This document shows positions 24,092 through 35,411 of a stretch of DNA of 64,000 bases, piece after piece. The stretch comes from Mugil cephalus (Eukaryota; Chordata; Actinopteri; Mugiliformes; Mugilidae): NCBI RefSeq assembly GCF_022458985.1, contig NC_061785.1, positions 6,810,204 to 6,874,203 of the forward strand, in the 5' to 3' direction. Position 1 is the first letter of the stretch; every line of letters starts with the position of its first letter. The notes beneath the pieces are model-generated. The model ran no database searches, was not told where the DNA came from, and saw only the letters and a program-made list of their open reading frames with translations. Position numbers and translations under genes: made by a program.

Positions 24092-27000
24092 ACTCGCTGA
24101 CCTCTGTGGAGAGCCGCTGCATCTTTTCTGCCAAGTCTTTGGCATCTACTCCATGTCCATTGGGTTGGAAATTCTTCCCCAGGCATTTAGAAATCTTAGC
24201 AAACACAACATTTTTACAGTTAAGACACGTTGCATGACTCAGAGGTACAACACAGTGATTCAAATTTTAACATGACGTACCTTTCTCTCCAGTTCATCTT
24301 TGCTGAAACCCAAAAGTCTAAGGAATTTAATCCGGGCTTCATCTTCAAAATTAACCTACAAACAGAGAAAACAGCTTAAAATATAACAACACGATCACCA
24401 CCACAGTGACTGATATACTTTGTGTTATGTCTTAACATCAGGAGGGGCCCACCAGGAGGAACTTCCAGATGTCCTGCTCTGCGTCTGACTTGGCGCTCTG
24501 AATCTTGGCCTGGCAGTAGTTGCCGAACGAACCCGACTGCAGCGCCGCCTGCAGCTCCCTGGAGCGCTGGAGGAACTCGGTTTCCGTGGTAACCTGGCTC
24601 ACAAACACTTGTCTGGGGACAGGCTGCGGGCTCTGCACCGGAGGCTGCTTGGGATTCTCGAAGGTGATCAGCTTTCCTCCGAACTGAGAACAACAAACAA
24701 AAACAGATCAGTTATAAAAGACATTAAAAAAAAAAAAAAAAAAACGTGCGCATGAAATAATGTACGGCTGCACTCACAGCAAAGGAAGCTCCCACAGGCC
24801 TGCGCACCCACTTTGGTGGCTTCTTCAGGGGGGGAACTATGGTGTCCTGCACTGCAGGCTGAGGGACTTGCAGGGGAGGCAGCACCTGCCCTGTACCGAA
24901 GGGGTCCATTGTGTCAAATGAGGAGGATATCTGTTGAATACGATAAGATGTTAGAAACTTTAGAGTCTAGATTCTCAAATATGAGTATACGCTCTCATTT
25001 TTAAACTTTTAAACCTTTAAACCATTAGAAATAATTCTGCACCAACCAGGCGCTTCTCACACAGATTTAGTGTCATAATCTGCATGCATGCTCTATGTCA
25101 ATTCCTTCACACCAGCGCCCCCTTGTGGACAAACGGTGCAGTTGCTAAATACATAAGAAAGAAAAGCCATTACTTTATCAGCTGTGCTTTGCTGCTGAGT
25201 CTTCAAACTCCCTCCCATCACAGAGTAAACCGTGATTCTCCCATCAAATGATGCAGTTGAGAGCAGGGCCGGATTCCTAGGACACCACTGGACATCAAAG
25301 CACCACTGGTTTGTTGTTGGAAGCTCGTAAATGACCTGAAATGAAAAAGGAAAAGCGATGAAGCCATCACAAGGAACAGCCACGATGAGAGGTAATTCAG
25401 AGGATGACATAGTAGCAGCAGCTAGTTTCACACACCTCTCCAGTGTTTGGATTCCAGCAGAGGATCCTGTTATCTTTAGCACTACTCAACAAGAGCTCAG
25501 AGTCATACTGGCTCCAGGATATGGACAGAATTCCCCTGTAAGAAAACACCAACAGAGAGGGTATACACATGTCACTCTGCATTGCAAAATAAAAACTGAA
25601 CTGAGCGTAACACACAAACTATTAAAACCTCACCTCGTGTGGTTCTCAAGGACTTTAAGAGGTGATGTGGCAAAGCGAAGGTCCCACATCTGGATGACGG
25701 GCAGTCGGTCATCTTCAGAGGCCAACACCAACTGAGTGGCCACGTCGGGGTGCCAGAGCATTCCTGAACAATGCATCTGAAGACACAAAACAGATGAGAC
25801 TTAAAATAATGAAAAATTAATTTTTACTGAACCTAAATAGGCTCGAAAAGATTCTGCAGTTTGTTATTTACCCTAAAGCAACTAAAGACAACAAAGCAGA
25901 CTTGAACTTGAAAAATAGAGTTGATTACATTTTCTGATTCAAAAAAATATTCATTTTCAATGGTATCAATAGCTGCGAATATTTTTCCATTACAGTTTTT
26001 CACAAAATAAAAGCGAGATTTCCAAAATTTCAATTCGTGTTTCCATTTGAGAGGTGTTTTTTGCGTATGAGCTGTGACTCTCGTAACGTCTCGCAATATC
26101 ACATAATTCTCTTAAATTCTCGTCACGTGAGACTTCATTTCTGAGATGATGGACTTCAGATTAACTGGTCACATGACCCACTGTGTCATCTCTGGCGAAG
26201 TGGAATTGCGAAAAAAGTGTTTCATTTGCACTTTAGAGAAACACTTTTATATTGATACATCTGAAAAACCACCTCATGAGAGCTTTAGCGATGCTTCAGT
26301 GTTTCTATTACCATTTTTTTTATTGAGATATTTAGGTTTTGCACATTTCTAGGGGTAAATGAAACGCAGCTAATGGCCACTAACCCGGTTGCTGTGGTCA
26401 CTGATCTTGATGATGGGCTCGTTCTTTCTCAGGTCCCACACGACGGCTTTCCCACTGGGGTTGGCGGAGGCCAGGATGTGCTGGACCTGTCTGTTCCAGG
26501 AAACCACGCTGATGTCCTCAGCAGGCTGAAAAACAGAGGCAGGAGCTTGTTAGTGTCAACAACGACTTTGAGAATGAGGAAAACAGATCTCCCTGATAAA
26601 CAAACACTATGCAAAATCCTGTTGGTACATGTTTAAATAAGCCACTGGATCAGGACATTCAGTCAATAAAGTGTCAATAACAACATGACTTATGTGAGGC
26701 TGCAGCTAGGATAAAAAAAAACAATGTGAGCCACAAATAAACGTGTTTTGTGGTTTAATTCTAAACTCAGACATAAAACTAAAAAGGTTAAAGGAGAAAC
26801 TAAAAAGCCGTCCTTTGGTGGTTGTGGGTTCAATCTTGTGTTTGGACTCCACAACACATCTGTGCAGATCAAATTAAGATGTAAACGCTACTCCAGAGAT
26901 CTGTGAACTTTATAAGTGGCTTCTCAGCACCCACCTGTGTCTTTGCTCCCGGTGTCATTGGACTGGTGAAGTTGTTTAGATCCCAGATATAAATCTCGGA

Positions 27001-28302
27001 ATCGTTTGCTCCTGATGCAAGAAGATTACTCTGAGAGAAAAAACAATCGAGAAATGAAATTAATAACTCATCGAGATACGCATCTACCCATACGTACAAT
27101 TATCAACATATATTTTACCTGAAAAGGGTTGAAATCGAGTGCTCGGACGGGTCCTGTGTGTTTGTCACATTGTCCCACTATCGCATCGGCCCCAGAATTC
27201 ATTATGACCTCTGGGTTATAGACAGTCAATGTGCCATTTTCGCTCCCACCAACCAGCCTTCCTCCAAATCCATCTGCTCCCATTCCAAAATTTACCCAAA
27301 CAATACTGTGCAACCTACAGAACACAAAAGCCACAATGAATTATCTGCTTCCAGTGACAAATTCGCAAAACATTTTAAGTTCAGCACTGCATACGGCCAC
27401 AAAAGAAAGAAGTAGAACTTGGACATGAGTCAAGACAAGCAATGTCACAATGAAAATTCATAATTTATGTACAAAAATTAGATCAAACATGACTAAATAT
27501 TGATAACACGTAAAAGAGGAGCCTTTCATTACAACCCAACTCAAAAAATACCATAAAGTGGAATAAAAATCGCCTCCACGAACATAAGCCACATATATTT
27601 TAACAAATGCTACAAATACAGTGGCAACTTTCTGCTGACTAACAACTCGAATTAGGCTGTTGGTGCAAACCCTAGGAAATACCGAGAGGATGAGGAAATA
27701 CACTGGCTACAATCCAAGATACTGAATTTTCCAGTCCTCTGTGGCACTCAGTTCCTGTGGCTTGTGATAAAATGGATTAAAAATCAGATAGCAAATAAAT
27801 ACATAAAAGCACCACTCCATTGTTGCTTATATGGACTGTGGGTATAAAATACCACTAAATCCAATCAGAGAAGATCAAATATGGTCTGTTATAATTGTGT
27901 TATTAGGTACCAATGTGAATGTTGTCTAATGTGAATGTTGATAAGTGCCTGAATCAGCACGTATGATCTTTACATTTGTTCACCACTTAAAGGCAAAGGA
28001 CCACATATGGTAAATTAATTTATCTCGATTTCCTCCGTGTATTTTCCACAAGCATTTCAATGAGCGCCCTATAAAGGGCTAATATATGTATATATGTACC
28101 TGTTTGCGGTGGGTAAAGACCCTTTGAGCTGCATGTCCAGAGAGGGGTCAGAAAAGTCCGTCTCAAATATCTCTATGGCAGCTGTGGTGTTGAAGGAGGC
28201 GTCGAGCTGCTGCGCCGATGTCCCCAAGGCCAGGTGGATAGGGTGGTGGCCGGCAGGACTCCACGCTTGGTGGGCAGTCCTCTGGATCTCCTTCAGCCTC
28301 AT
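15915..28302 (-). CDS. sec31b: COPII coat protein Sec31 (SEC31B-type)
   Basis: Twenty-four coding exons, all with GT-AG borders, join in phase to exactly 1210 codons plus stop: 28302-28100, 27314-27119, 27030-26935, 26525-26385, 25776-25634, 25535-25436, 25335-25174, 24930-24778, 24683-24453, 24355-24281, 24194-24102, 23995-23878, 23795-23617, 23531-23405, 23324-23179, 23087-22914, 22804-22658, 22568-22376, 22292-21894, 21205-21147, 19972-19847, 19766-19647, 19557-19486, 16094-15915. Sec31 pairs with Sec13 to form the outer cage of COPII vesicles at ER exit sites. Residues 1 to about 345 are WD repeats ([25 protein letters not shown]). About 475-800 is the alpha-solenoid, 820-1090 is Pro-rich, and 1100-1210 is the C-terminal helical domain ending ANKLGV. 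The GWNDPP motif (W1031, N1032) is the Sar1-activating fragment. The 'b' assignment rests on linkage to scd and ndufb8. Confidence 0.95.
16186..16715. mobile_element. Tc1/mariner-like relic in sec31b intron
   Basis: The left end has ggcgtaacattatgacat. Internal matches to the 12771 copy include agagaatggacatggacctt and cagaacat. The right end reads ttattcacttctcctgtcag, typical of this family's terminus. It is internally deleted, without an open transposase frame. Confidence 0.6.
17016..17215. repeat. 200-bp direct repeat, copy 1
   Basis: About 200 bp here recurs at 18286-18475 in the same orientation. Shared landmarks are atctgatcagttaccaacag, caatatgctt, gacacagcttttcaagtt and ctatgttcat. 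It may be a fragment of a longer mobile element. Confidence 0.65.
17236..17500. repeat. Dispersed repeat, copy 2
   Basis: It matches 13548-13645 in direct orientation over about 100 bp (cacatgctcc, gataggaaaatgga, gatgagagctca). Confidence 0.5.
17555..17790. mobile_element. Fragment of the 2488-3276 hAT family
   Basis: It shares cacaaaatctttggttga-type sequence, an AAT-rich run, tataaggctgagtttaatat and aacacatat with the internal part of the 2488-3276 element (about 3055-3175). Confidence 0.5.
18286..18475. repeat. 200-bp direct repeat, copy 2
   Basis: Copy of 17016-17215, about 1.27 kb downstream in the same orientation, slightly diverged. A T17-20 tract follows it at about 18472-18490. 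Confidence 0.65.
24061..24088. repeat. (TG)14 microsatellite beside a splice donor
   Basis: On the transcribed (minus) strand of sec31b this is a CA repeat. It begins 13 nt after the donor of exon 11 (donor GT at 24101-24100). Confidence 0.9.
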
Positions 28303-29236
28303 CTTCCTCTACAGGTATTCGACTTTCAAATCCTAGGGGGATTGTAGTGTTATGGCAGCAGCACTTCACAATATCACGGTAAAAAATAAATAATAATAAA
28401 AAAAGCATTCCATGCAGCATATCACACATAAGAATAAATAAATAGACATGTAAATACAGTATTAGAGATAAAACACAATTACACACCTGAGATAAATACT
28501 ATAGCTCGTTAAAAGCCTTTATGGCTGCAGACCTACTGTAAATCTCTGTCTCATTTATTTACATAACTACTACGAGTTAACAACAATATCCTCGATCTAC
28601 TTCCTTAATGTAAATTAAAGACAATTTGGGATGCAAAACTCTTGCATTCTCGTTTCTTATATGGCTGCGTCTTTCCAACTCTTCAATCAGGGAGCAGCCC
28701 TTTCTGGCAGGTTGCCTCCGACTATTACCTGCAATTGCAACAACTTATAAACCTATTAGAGCCTACAGGTGGCTTCCACACGCGTAACAATGTCTTCATT
28801 ACACAAATATTCAAATTAAACTGCATTATGGTGTAATTAATTCAGACATTGGCGATATATATTTAAATAACTGTCAAGCGGCTTAGGAATGATTTTTCTT
28901 CCTTTTTTTTTTGCTTTAGCTAACCTGTGGCTAGCTTCAGTTAGCATTAAGCTATCATGTTTTACACGCCTTAACGCTTGTCACTTCTCAATATTGTACA
29001 CACGTAAACTTACTACGTCTATTACCTAACTCCTACCCACTTTTCTTCAGCTTGAATCAATCTCTCATGCGTGCCTGAGCACAATTAACAACATAACACG
29101 GGCTAGCCGGTTCGTTCCAGTGCATAGCCATAGCCCATGTCAGTGCGATCACGTTTCAACAGGAGCGGAAAGCACTTGTCTGCCCAGCGCGTTTCAACGC
29201 AACAAAAGAATAAACCTTAGTTTGAAAACAACTTAC

Positions 29237-29335
29237 TGTCTGTATCACAGCTTGACTGTTCGCATCCGCGGCTAACTCGAAAGCTACTTTATCTTTGGCT
29301 TCCGACCAAAGAGCTCTGCCCTGTTGTCACTACGC
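29237..29335 (-). other. sec31b: sec31b non-coding first exon
   Basis: A donor GTAAGT reads on the minus strand at 29236-29231. The coding exon's acceptor is at 28310-28309, 6 nt before the ATG. The intervening intron is 0.9 kb. The upstream limit is a guess: the sequence turns GC-rich and TATA-less up to about 29335. Confidence 0.5.
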
Positions 29336-29439
29336 TACGGAAGCCCGCACGGACACTTTTCTCGTTTGCGTAGTGGCCTGAGGTAACCCCAAATATTTCT
29401 GCTGACTAAACAAAATAACACTACAAGTAATTTATTATA

Positions 29440-30175
29440 TACATGCACTGCATGACCAAAAAAAGAAAGCAACCAAAAATATTTCCTTGGACCGCCTCTG
29501 CAGTGTCACCAAATTTATTTCCATTCAGAGTTGCATTCATTTTTCACTTGTATTGACGATGGGAGAGTCTGGCCACTGCGCAAAGCCTCCTCCAGCACAT
29601 CCCAAGGATTTTCAATGAGGTTAAGGTCTGGACTCTGTGGTGGGCAATTCATGTGTGAAAATGATGTCTCATGCTCCCTGAACCAATCTTTCACAATTTG
29701 AAGCCCATGAATCCTGCATTATCATCTTGGAATATGTCTGTGACATCAGGGAAGAAAACATCCATTGATGGAATAACCTGGTTGTTGGGTGTAAAGTTGC
29801 TCAGCAACTGCAGCAACCCCAGATCGTAGCACTGCCCCCACAGGCTTGTACAGTAGGAATGATGGGCATCGCTTCATCTGCCTCTCTTCTTACCCTGATG
29901 CACCATCACGATGGTTCCCCACAGTTCTTAATAATGCATTGGACGGTTCTTAACCCCATTTTTAGCAGTTTTTTCTTCAGTCTCCTTCGATGTTTCCTCT
30001 GCTTAATGTGTGCCAATGAATTGACCCTTCGCAAACAGACTAACAGATTTTCCACAACCGCAGGATGTGTCTTTCAACATGGGTGTTTAAGAAATGAGAA
30101 GTTACGCGTTGCATTCGCTGGGGTTAAATAAATATCGCTTTTTTTTCTGTCTGAGTATATATTTACAGTAAATAC
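29440..30175 (-). pseudogene. Tc1-like transposon with dead transposase
   Basis: The segment has the layout of a fish Tc1-like transposon in reverse. Antisense transposase blocks are present (gttaaggtctggactctgtg, catgctccctgaacca, gcattggacggttcttaacc). The start region on the minus strand reads from an ATG near 30081 as MLKDTSCGCGKSVSLFAKG and hits a stop about 27 codons in. Large internal deletions remove most of the catalytic domain. The left terminus near 29441 reads catgcactgcatgaccaaaa. It sits between sec31b and ndufb8. Confidence 0.75.
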
Positions 30176-30367
30176 ATCATGTGTTCATAACTATGGATGC
30201 AATACATGTCTAACTTGTTCCCTGTTAACGGAGACTTGAAAACCATCAACATCATTTATCTTTTTTGAAAAAAAAAAAAGAAAAAAGAAACCTGTTTGTC
30301 ACATTAACATTTTTTTACAGAACAAAGGAAACAAACACAGCAGTGTTTTAAGTGTTAACATTAGGGC

Positions 30368-30373
30368 TTTATT
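30368..30373 (-). terminator. ndufb8: Poly(A) signal of ndufb8
   Basis: AATAAA on the minus strand, 37 nt after the stop codon, giving a very short 3'UTR typical of nuclear-encoded respiratory subunits. Confidence 0.65.
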
Positions 30374-30409
30374 TTTGAAATATATACACGCACAATCACA
30401 TTTTAGTCT

Positions 30410-33258
30410 TCAGATTTCATAATTTTTAACTTCCTCCGGCTGTTTTTCGGGATCTCCTCCTTTCTCCAGGTACAGGTTGTTGTAGGGATATTGCTTCGGT
30501 CCCTGGAAGAGATACAAACAAACACTTTTGATGAAAATATGAAAAATAACTAACACTCCTGACAAATACAAATGTAACTTCTCAGAAAGTTTTGTTGGCA
30601 TTGTGAAGGATCAACATAAAGGGAAAAAGCAAAGCTAACCAACACATAAGACAGTAGTGAGACAATATTACATGATGTGTATGCAAGCTCGTGTAATTAA
30701 AGATATAGTACAAAGAATCAGCTACGAGGACGACTTGTGTGATTTCTGCCTCTGACAGATAGTCTGATAGTCTGATAGTCAAAGGATAAGTCTTTTATTA
30801 TCTGCATTCAGACTCAAAACCAGAGCAAAGTTAAGGTAAAGCCTTCCAACATGTATATTCTGGAAATACTTAAAAAATGTGGAATTATAGTTCCAGCTTG
30901 GTGAAAAATCTGTACTTTCCACACCAAGTCCAAGCAGTCAACCCAAAATAAGACTTAACTGAATATATTTCTCTAGTAGAACCACAACATTAACAACACT
31001 GCATGAATCGAATTTATAAAATATTTCCACGTGAATTGATTTGAGGTCAAACTTGACCGAGTTGAGTTACATACGAGTGGAAACTCAGCAATGAGGCTTA
31101 ACTACATTTTTGTGTGTTACAAGAATTCCCAATTTGCCGCTGAGATGTAACCAAGACAGAAATCATCCAGACTTAGAAAATCAAAAGTGTTAAGACGAGA
31201 TACTGAATCTAGCCCTGTACTTGTGGTATTAACTGATTTTTACATTAAAATTATTACATAAATAAATAAATTATACACAACATAAAGATGCTATAACACA
31301 GGCCAGTGTTACACTGAGTTGGAATTTAATAATTTAAAAAAACCCTTTGGCACCTTTGGTGTATACTTACAACAGGCTGGTAAGATTTGAATTGCTCCCC
31401 AAGGTAGAACATGAACAACATTAACCCGATGAAACCAAACAGATGTTTGCACATTGTGGACCATGGCACAGGGCTGGGCGACGTATCTACACGGTTCCTG
31501 ATGTACATGTCAAAATCCCAGTGCATCTGAAATTGAGAAAATAATCAGTGAATAAGAGGTACCCGGTAACCTCATGCAAACAGAACTACAGCGACTGCAT
31601 GGAAACAGAAAAGCTTCTGTGCAACTGAGCACATCTAAATATCCAAAAGAAAAATTGTGTGTACACAGGACTGTTAAAATTCACTTCAGACATGTAGTTT
31701 TATATCTATCATAATCTTGATCAGTGACATAAACATCTAAAGAACAACAGTGCACCCAGATGGACTAGACACTATTGTGATATATAATAATCAGCTAAAA
31801 GATTATGCAGTGTATTGTACATGTCTTTTCATGTGTGGGAATCTACACATCCAATAGTAAGGTAAATCATAAATTGATAAATATATGACCTTCTGATGAA
31901 TTTTTACATTATTTCCAACTACTGTTAAAATAATTGCAGTGATATTTATACACTGTAGTTGTTGGGTTGCCAAATTGAAAGATGAATGTAGAAGATTGAG
32001 TAAAAAAAATATGTGTTTGACTATTATATGTTGTTTAATGATTTCAGAGATTATGTATTTGAGGTAAATGATTCATAATGTCTAGTAGAAGATATTTCTG
32101 ATCATTTGTGGTCACATGATAATTTAATGAGAATTTACTGAACGAGTTTTTTTAATCGACAACCCATAAAATGGCACCACTGTTCTAAAACCACCTTAAA
32201 TCAAATGAATATTTTTTGAATTATCTACGATATAATATACACAACAATAATGGCAGATAAGTATCTTACCGGCTCTCCCCAGTTCCTCCTCAGGTCAGGG
32301 TGGTCCCAAGAGTACCAGGGGTCTCTCTCATGCTGAGACCTGTCTGGTAGCTTTGGATAATCACCAAAGCTACATAAACACAATGATTGCACATGGTTAT
32401 CAATGCATTAACTTTAGTTTGTTTGTTGATGACAATTAACAGTCATATCAGAAAACTTTATTTGTCCCCAGAGGGCAATGTAAGGCACAGTTGAGCAGCA
32501 TTACGTGCAAAACATTTAACAAAAAAAATATAACTATACAAAGTATAAACTGATGACTATGCAAAAAAACCAAAAATGTCCATAGAGGATGCAAACATGA
32601 CTGTATGAGTAAAGTGACTAAAGTGCAAGTGTAAACAGTAATTCCAGGGATTATATGTTTACATGTTGCATTGCATGTAACACTGCAGAGGAGAAGTTAA
32701 TGCAGAGATGTTATAGATGAGTAAATAACGAAATATATTTTGACCACTACGGAGGAAACAAGTCAACTACTATAAGTTGCAGACTTTATCAAAACACAGT
32801 TTACCCTTCGCCGTTGTCGGGATATGGTTCATAGTCCTCGACTCTCATGTTGTACTTCTTAGCAGCAGCCGCTCTCTCCTCGGGGGTCTTCGGGTATGGA
32901 CCAGGCAGACTATCCTTTGAAATACCCGAGGCTGAAAACAAATTAAATGCACATGTCGGAGTTATAAAGCTCGCAGGTTCAAACCAATAAAGAAACAACA
33001 ATGTTATTCTGTCTGCTTTCGCACTCATTCAAAATAGCGGCGGACGCTAAGCTAACATTAGCACGTCAAGGTTATGTCCATTACATGGTGTAAACTTCAA
33101 ACCCTGACGCTTATCGTTACAGTAAATCACCACATAGTTTGAAGGAGAACTAAAACACACAATTTACCTGCCCTAGATCCAGACAACAGGGCTGTAATGC
33201 CTGACCCCTTTCCTTTAGAAAGGGCTTGGGCCCAGCGTCGGAAACCAACCCCAGCCAT
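30410..33258 (-). CDS. ndufb8: NADH dehydrogenase (ubiquinone) 1 beta subcomplex subunit 8
   Basis: Five exons join in phase to 188 residues: 33258-33168, 32931-32805, 32369-32270, 31526-31371 and 30502-30410. Human NDUFB8 is of similar length (186). It is an accessory subunit of the membrane arm of mitochondrial complex I, imported into the inner membrane. The first 30 residues are basic and hydroxylated (begins [11 protein letters not shown]), a mitochondrial presequence. Diagnostic family blocks follow: [30 protein letters not shown] (around residue 107), one membrane span (about 135-150, [15 protein letters not shown]) and the C-terminal [19 protein letters not shown] poly(A) signal AATAAA reads at 30373-30368. 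Nothing is missing. Confidence 0.97.
32455..32700. repeat. LINE 3'-tail-like repeat in ndufb8 intron
   Basis: The sequence ctttatttgtccccagaggg followed by an A-rich track resembles the 3' ends of fish L2/Rex-type LINEs, which carry 'ttta-tt-g-tcccc-aggg' tails. Related tails are at 41495, 42873, 46450 and 49845. Confidence 0.4.
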
Positions 33259-33730
33259 TTTTACTGGCTCCTGCTCTGACAGGCTGAGAAGTACGCATGT
33301 GCAAAACTCGAAGTATGGGTCGCCATAGGAGCCAATTCCGCACTGAACGTACGCGCTTTCCCATCCAAATAACACAATGCAGATGCTTCAATCACTTCCA
33401 TAATCACAAATAGGATGTCGCATGTGCAGCAAGTCCAGAAACCATGTTTTTCCTACCCATTAGTCTTGAGAGTTCACATTACAAATGTTTATGTATGAGC
33501 TTCTCAAGCCATTACAGTTACAGTAATAAAATAAAACAAAAATCCTCTCTTATGAATCATCTAAGCATCCCTCATTTATTTTGTGACTCTATGTGGCACG
33601 TTTAGGGACTCAACAGCTAAAGTAAATGAAATCAGGTTTATCTCAGTCAGAAAAAAATGAAATGCTGCAACATAATACTGATATAGAAACGTCAATGACA
33701 ACAAAACCAATCATACTGCTGTGAGTATTG
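33259..33730. other. ndufb8 promoter side and spacer
   Basis: No gene. Upstream of the ndufb8 ATG the sequence is TATA-less. The remainder is AT-rich up to the poly(A) signals of the peroxidase gene (TTTATT on plus at 33732-33737 and 33742-33747). Confidence 0.5.
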
Positions 33731-33859
33731 TTTTATTCATATTTATTTTTGAGTCATAGATGCCATCACACTAGAGAGAAATGTGACATGAAAACTCCTC
33801 CAGTGGCCGAAGAGAACTTGCTCTTAGAGTGAATGCACTGAAGCTCCAAGGCCTGTTTC

Positions 33860-33920
33860 TCTTCCCATCAGATCCAGCTCAGGTGCACGTGTGCATTTAC
33901 TGGGGGATCGTCACTCTACC
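33860..33920 (-). promoter_or_regulatory. SECIS-like element in the peroxidase 3'UTR
   Basis: Starting 33 nt after the stop, the minus strand shows the ordered SECIS core: GTGA (33914-33911), 12 nt, AAA (33898-33896), a self-complementary apical TGCAC/GTGCA, and TGAT (33870-33867). GATCC after the first core and GGATC before the last can pair perfectly. The 12-nt spacing from quartet to AAR and the extra apical stem fit a form-2 SECIS. The middle of the stem has an internal loop. It was judged by eye, without a folding calculation. Confidence 0.7.
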
Positions 33921-33946
33921 ACCGGTGACAATTTGAAGAAAACCCA

Positions 33947-35411
33947 TCAGAGAAGTGTGGCTATGTCCTTCTCCAATTTTTTAATGGGGCAGTGAAGTTC
34001 ATACCTGCGGCAGAGAGGGGGTATTGGATTAACATGAGCAATTACACACATAAAGGTTCACATTATTACATCGTTTATGACTTTACCTTTTGAAGGGCAT
34101 GCCATCTGCAGTAATAAGAAACTTCTCAAAATTCCACCGAATGTCATTGACGGTGATTGGGGACCAGAAGAATTTCTTGATATCTCCAATTACAGGATTC
34201 ACAAACGGCAAAGATTCCTGTGGTTAACAAGACATGGTATCTCATTTTCTAGGGGTAAAGCAGCTGACGATAAAAATATATAACATGCGTCTAATATTTC
34301 CATGCATTAATAACCATGTCCTACCTTTAGGTAGGTGAATAGGGGCTCTTCATTTTTTCCATTCACCTCAACCTTGCCAAAGACGGGAAACTTTGGTACG
34401 AACCCCCCACCAGGTCTAACATACTTCAGAACACTGAGAGTCTCGTGATTCACCTCTGCAAAAAGAATTATTAGAGTTATACCCGATGCTTCAAGCACGT
34501 GCCTCATAGAAATGTGTACATTGACAATTGTGTCCTCACAATAATTTTACAGTGCATTAAATAAAATGTGGTGCAGCAAACTGTGCCCTTCAATTAATTA
34601 AAAGTACCAATAACATGCAGAAAAGTAAAAGTAGTGGTTGTGCAGAATAAAAGGCCCCTTCGGTCTCATTTCCTATTTTTATTTGATCATAACACTCATT
34701 GCAGAAGCTGATTAGACCTAGTGTTTGTTCAGTGGTTTCCACCGAAAGGACCATAAGAGTCATCTGGAGATCTTGGGCCTACAACACATTTAAATGAAAG
34801 TTGATCGGAGAAGTCTAAGAGACATCTGAAATGTGACCAGGAAAAGCAGACAAATGCAACCTCAGCACATCTTGGGCGTGTTCAGACTTGTATGTAAAAC
34901 TGGTCAAGCATGTTAAGATGCATGACGAGTCCGACATGATTCAGAATCACCCATTTAATATTGTAACTGTGCACTGGATTGTAAATCTTCATCATGAAAA
35001 AACACAAAATCTAGAGAGTAGTTTATTTGTCAAGTACTTCACAATTATTACCCAGTTTCAACAGGTGCCAGCGTGTACCTACCAGGTGACTGAAGGCCAA
35101 ACTGGTTGCAGGAGAATCCTAAGACGGTGAAGTTGAGGTCGCCAAACATTTCCATCAGTGCATTCAGTCGGTGGTACTGAGAGACCGGGACACAAAATCA
35201 AAGCCCTCAATAAATTCGCTGGAAGGGTTATGAGTTACGAGTTAATGTGGTCCTACTGTAATCGATTGCAGAACATCACCTCCTCTATTGTTGACCCTCA
35301 GAAGGTGGCGACGTTGACGACAAGCAGCACTTTACCCCGGTAGTTGCTGAGCGGAACCGGCCGTCCGTCCAGGGTCTCGGCACAGAAATCATACACTGAT
35401 TTATTCGCCAT
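33947..35411 (-). CDS. Selenocysteine glutathione peroxidase (GPX1/2/3 clade)
   Basis: Five exons join in phase to 181 residues, if the in-frame TGA at 35300-35298 is read as selenocysteine: 35411-35280, 35176-35083, 34455-34325, 34217-34087 and 34004-33947. It reduces H2O2 and organic peroxides with glutathione. The active site reads NVATFUGST, and the whole catalytic tetrad is present: Sec38, Gln73 (CNQFGLQ), Trp147 and Asn148 (IRWNFEKF). The Sec-to-Gln spacing of 35 equals that of human GPX1. The insertion [17 protein letters not shown] (about 85-101) matches the tetramer-forming type and excludes GPX4/7/8. The mature-length start ([14 protein letters not shown]) has no signal peptide, so the protein should be cytosolic, unlike secreted GPX3. 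It may correspond to the fish gene called gpx9; I leave the symbol open. Confidence 0.93.
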
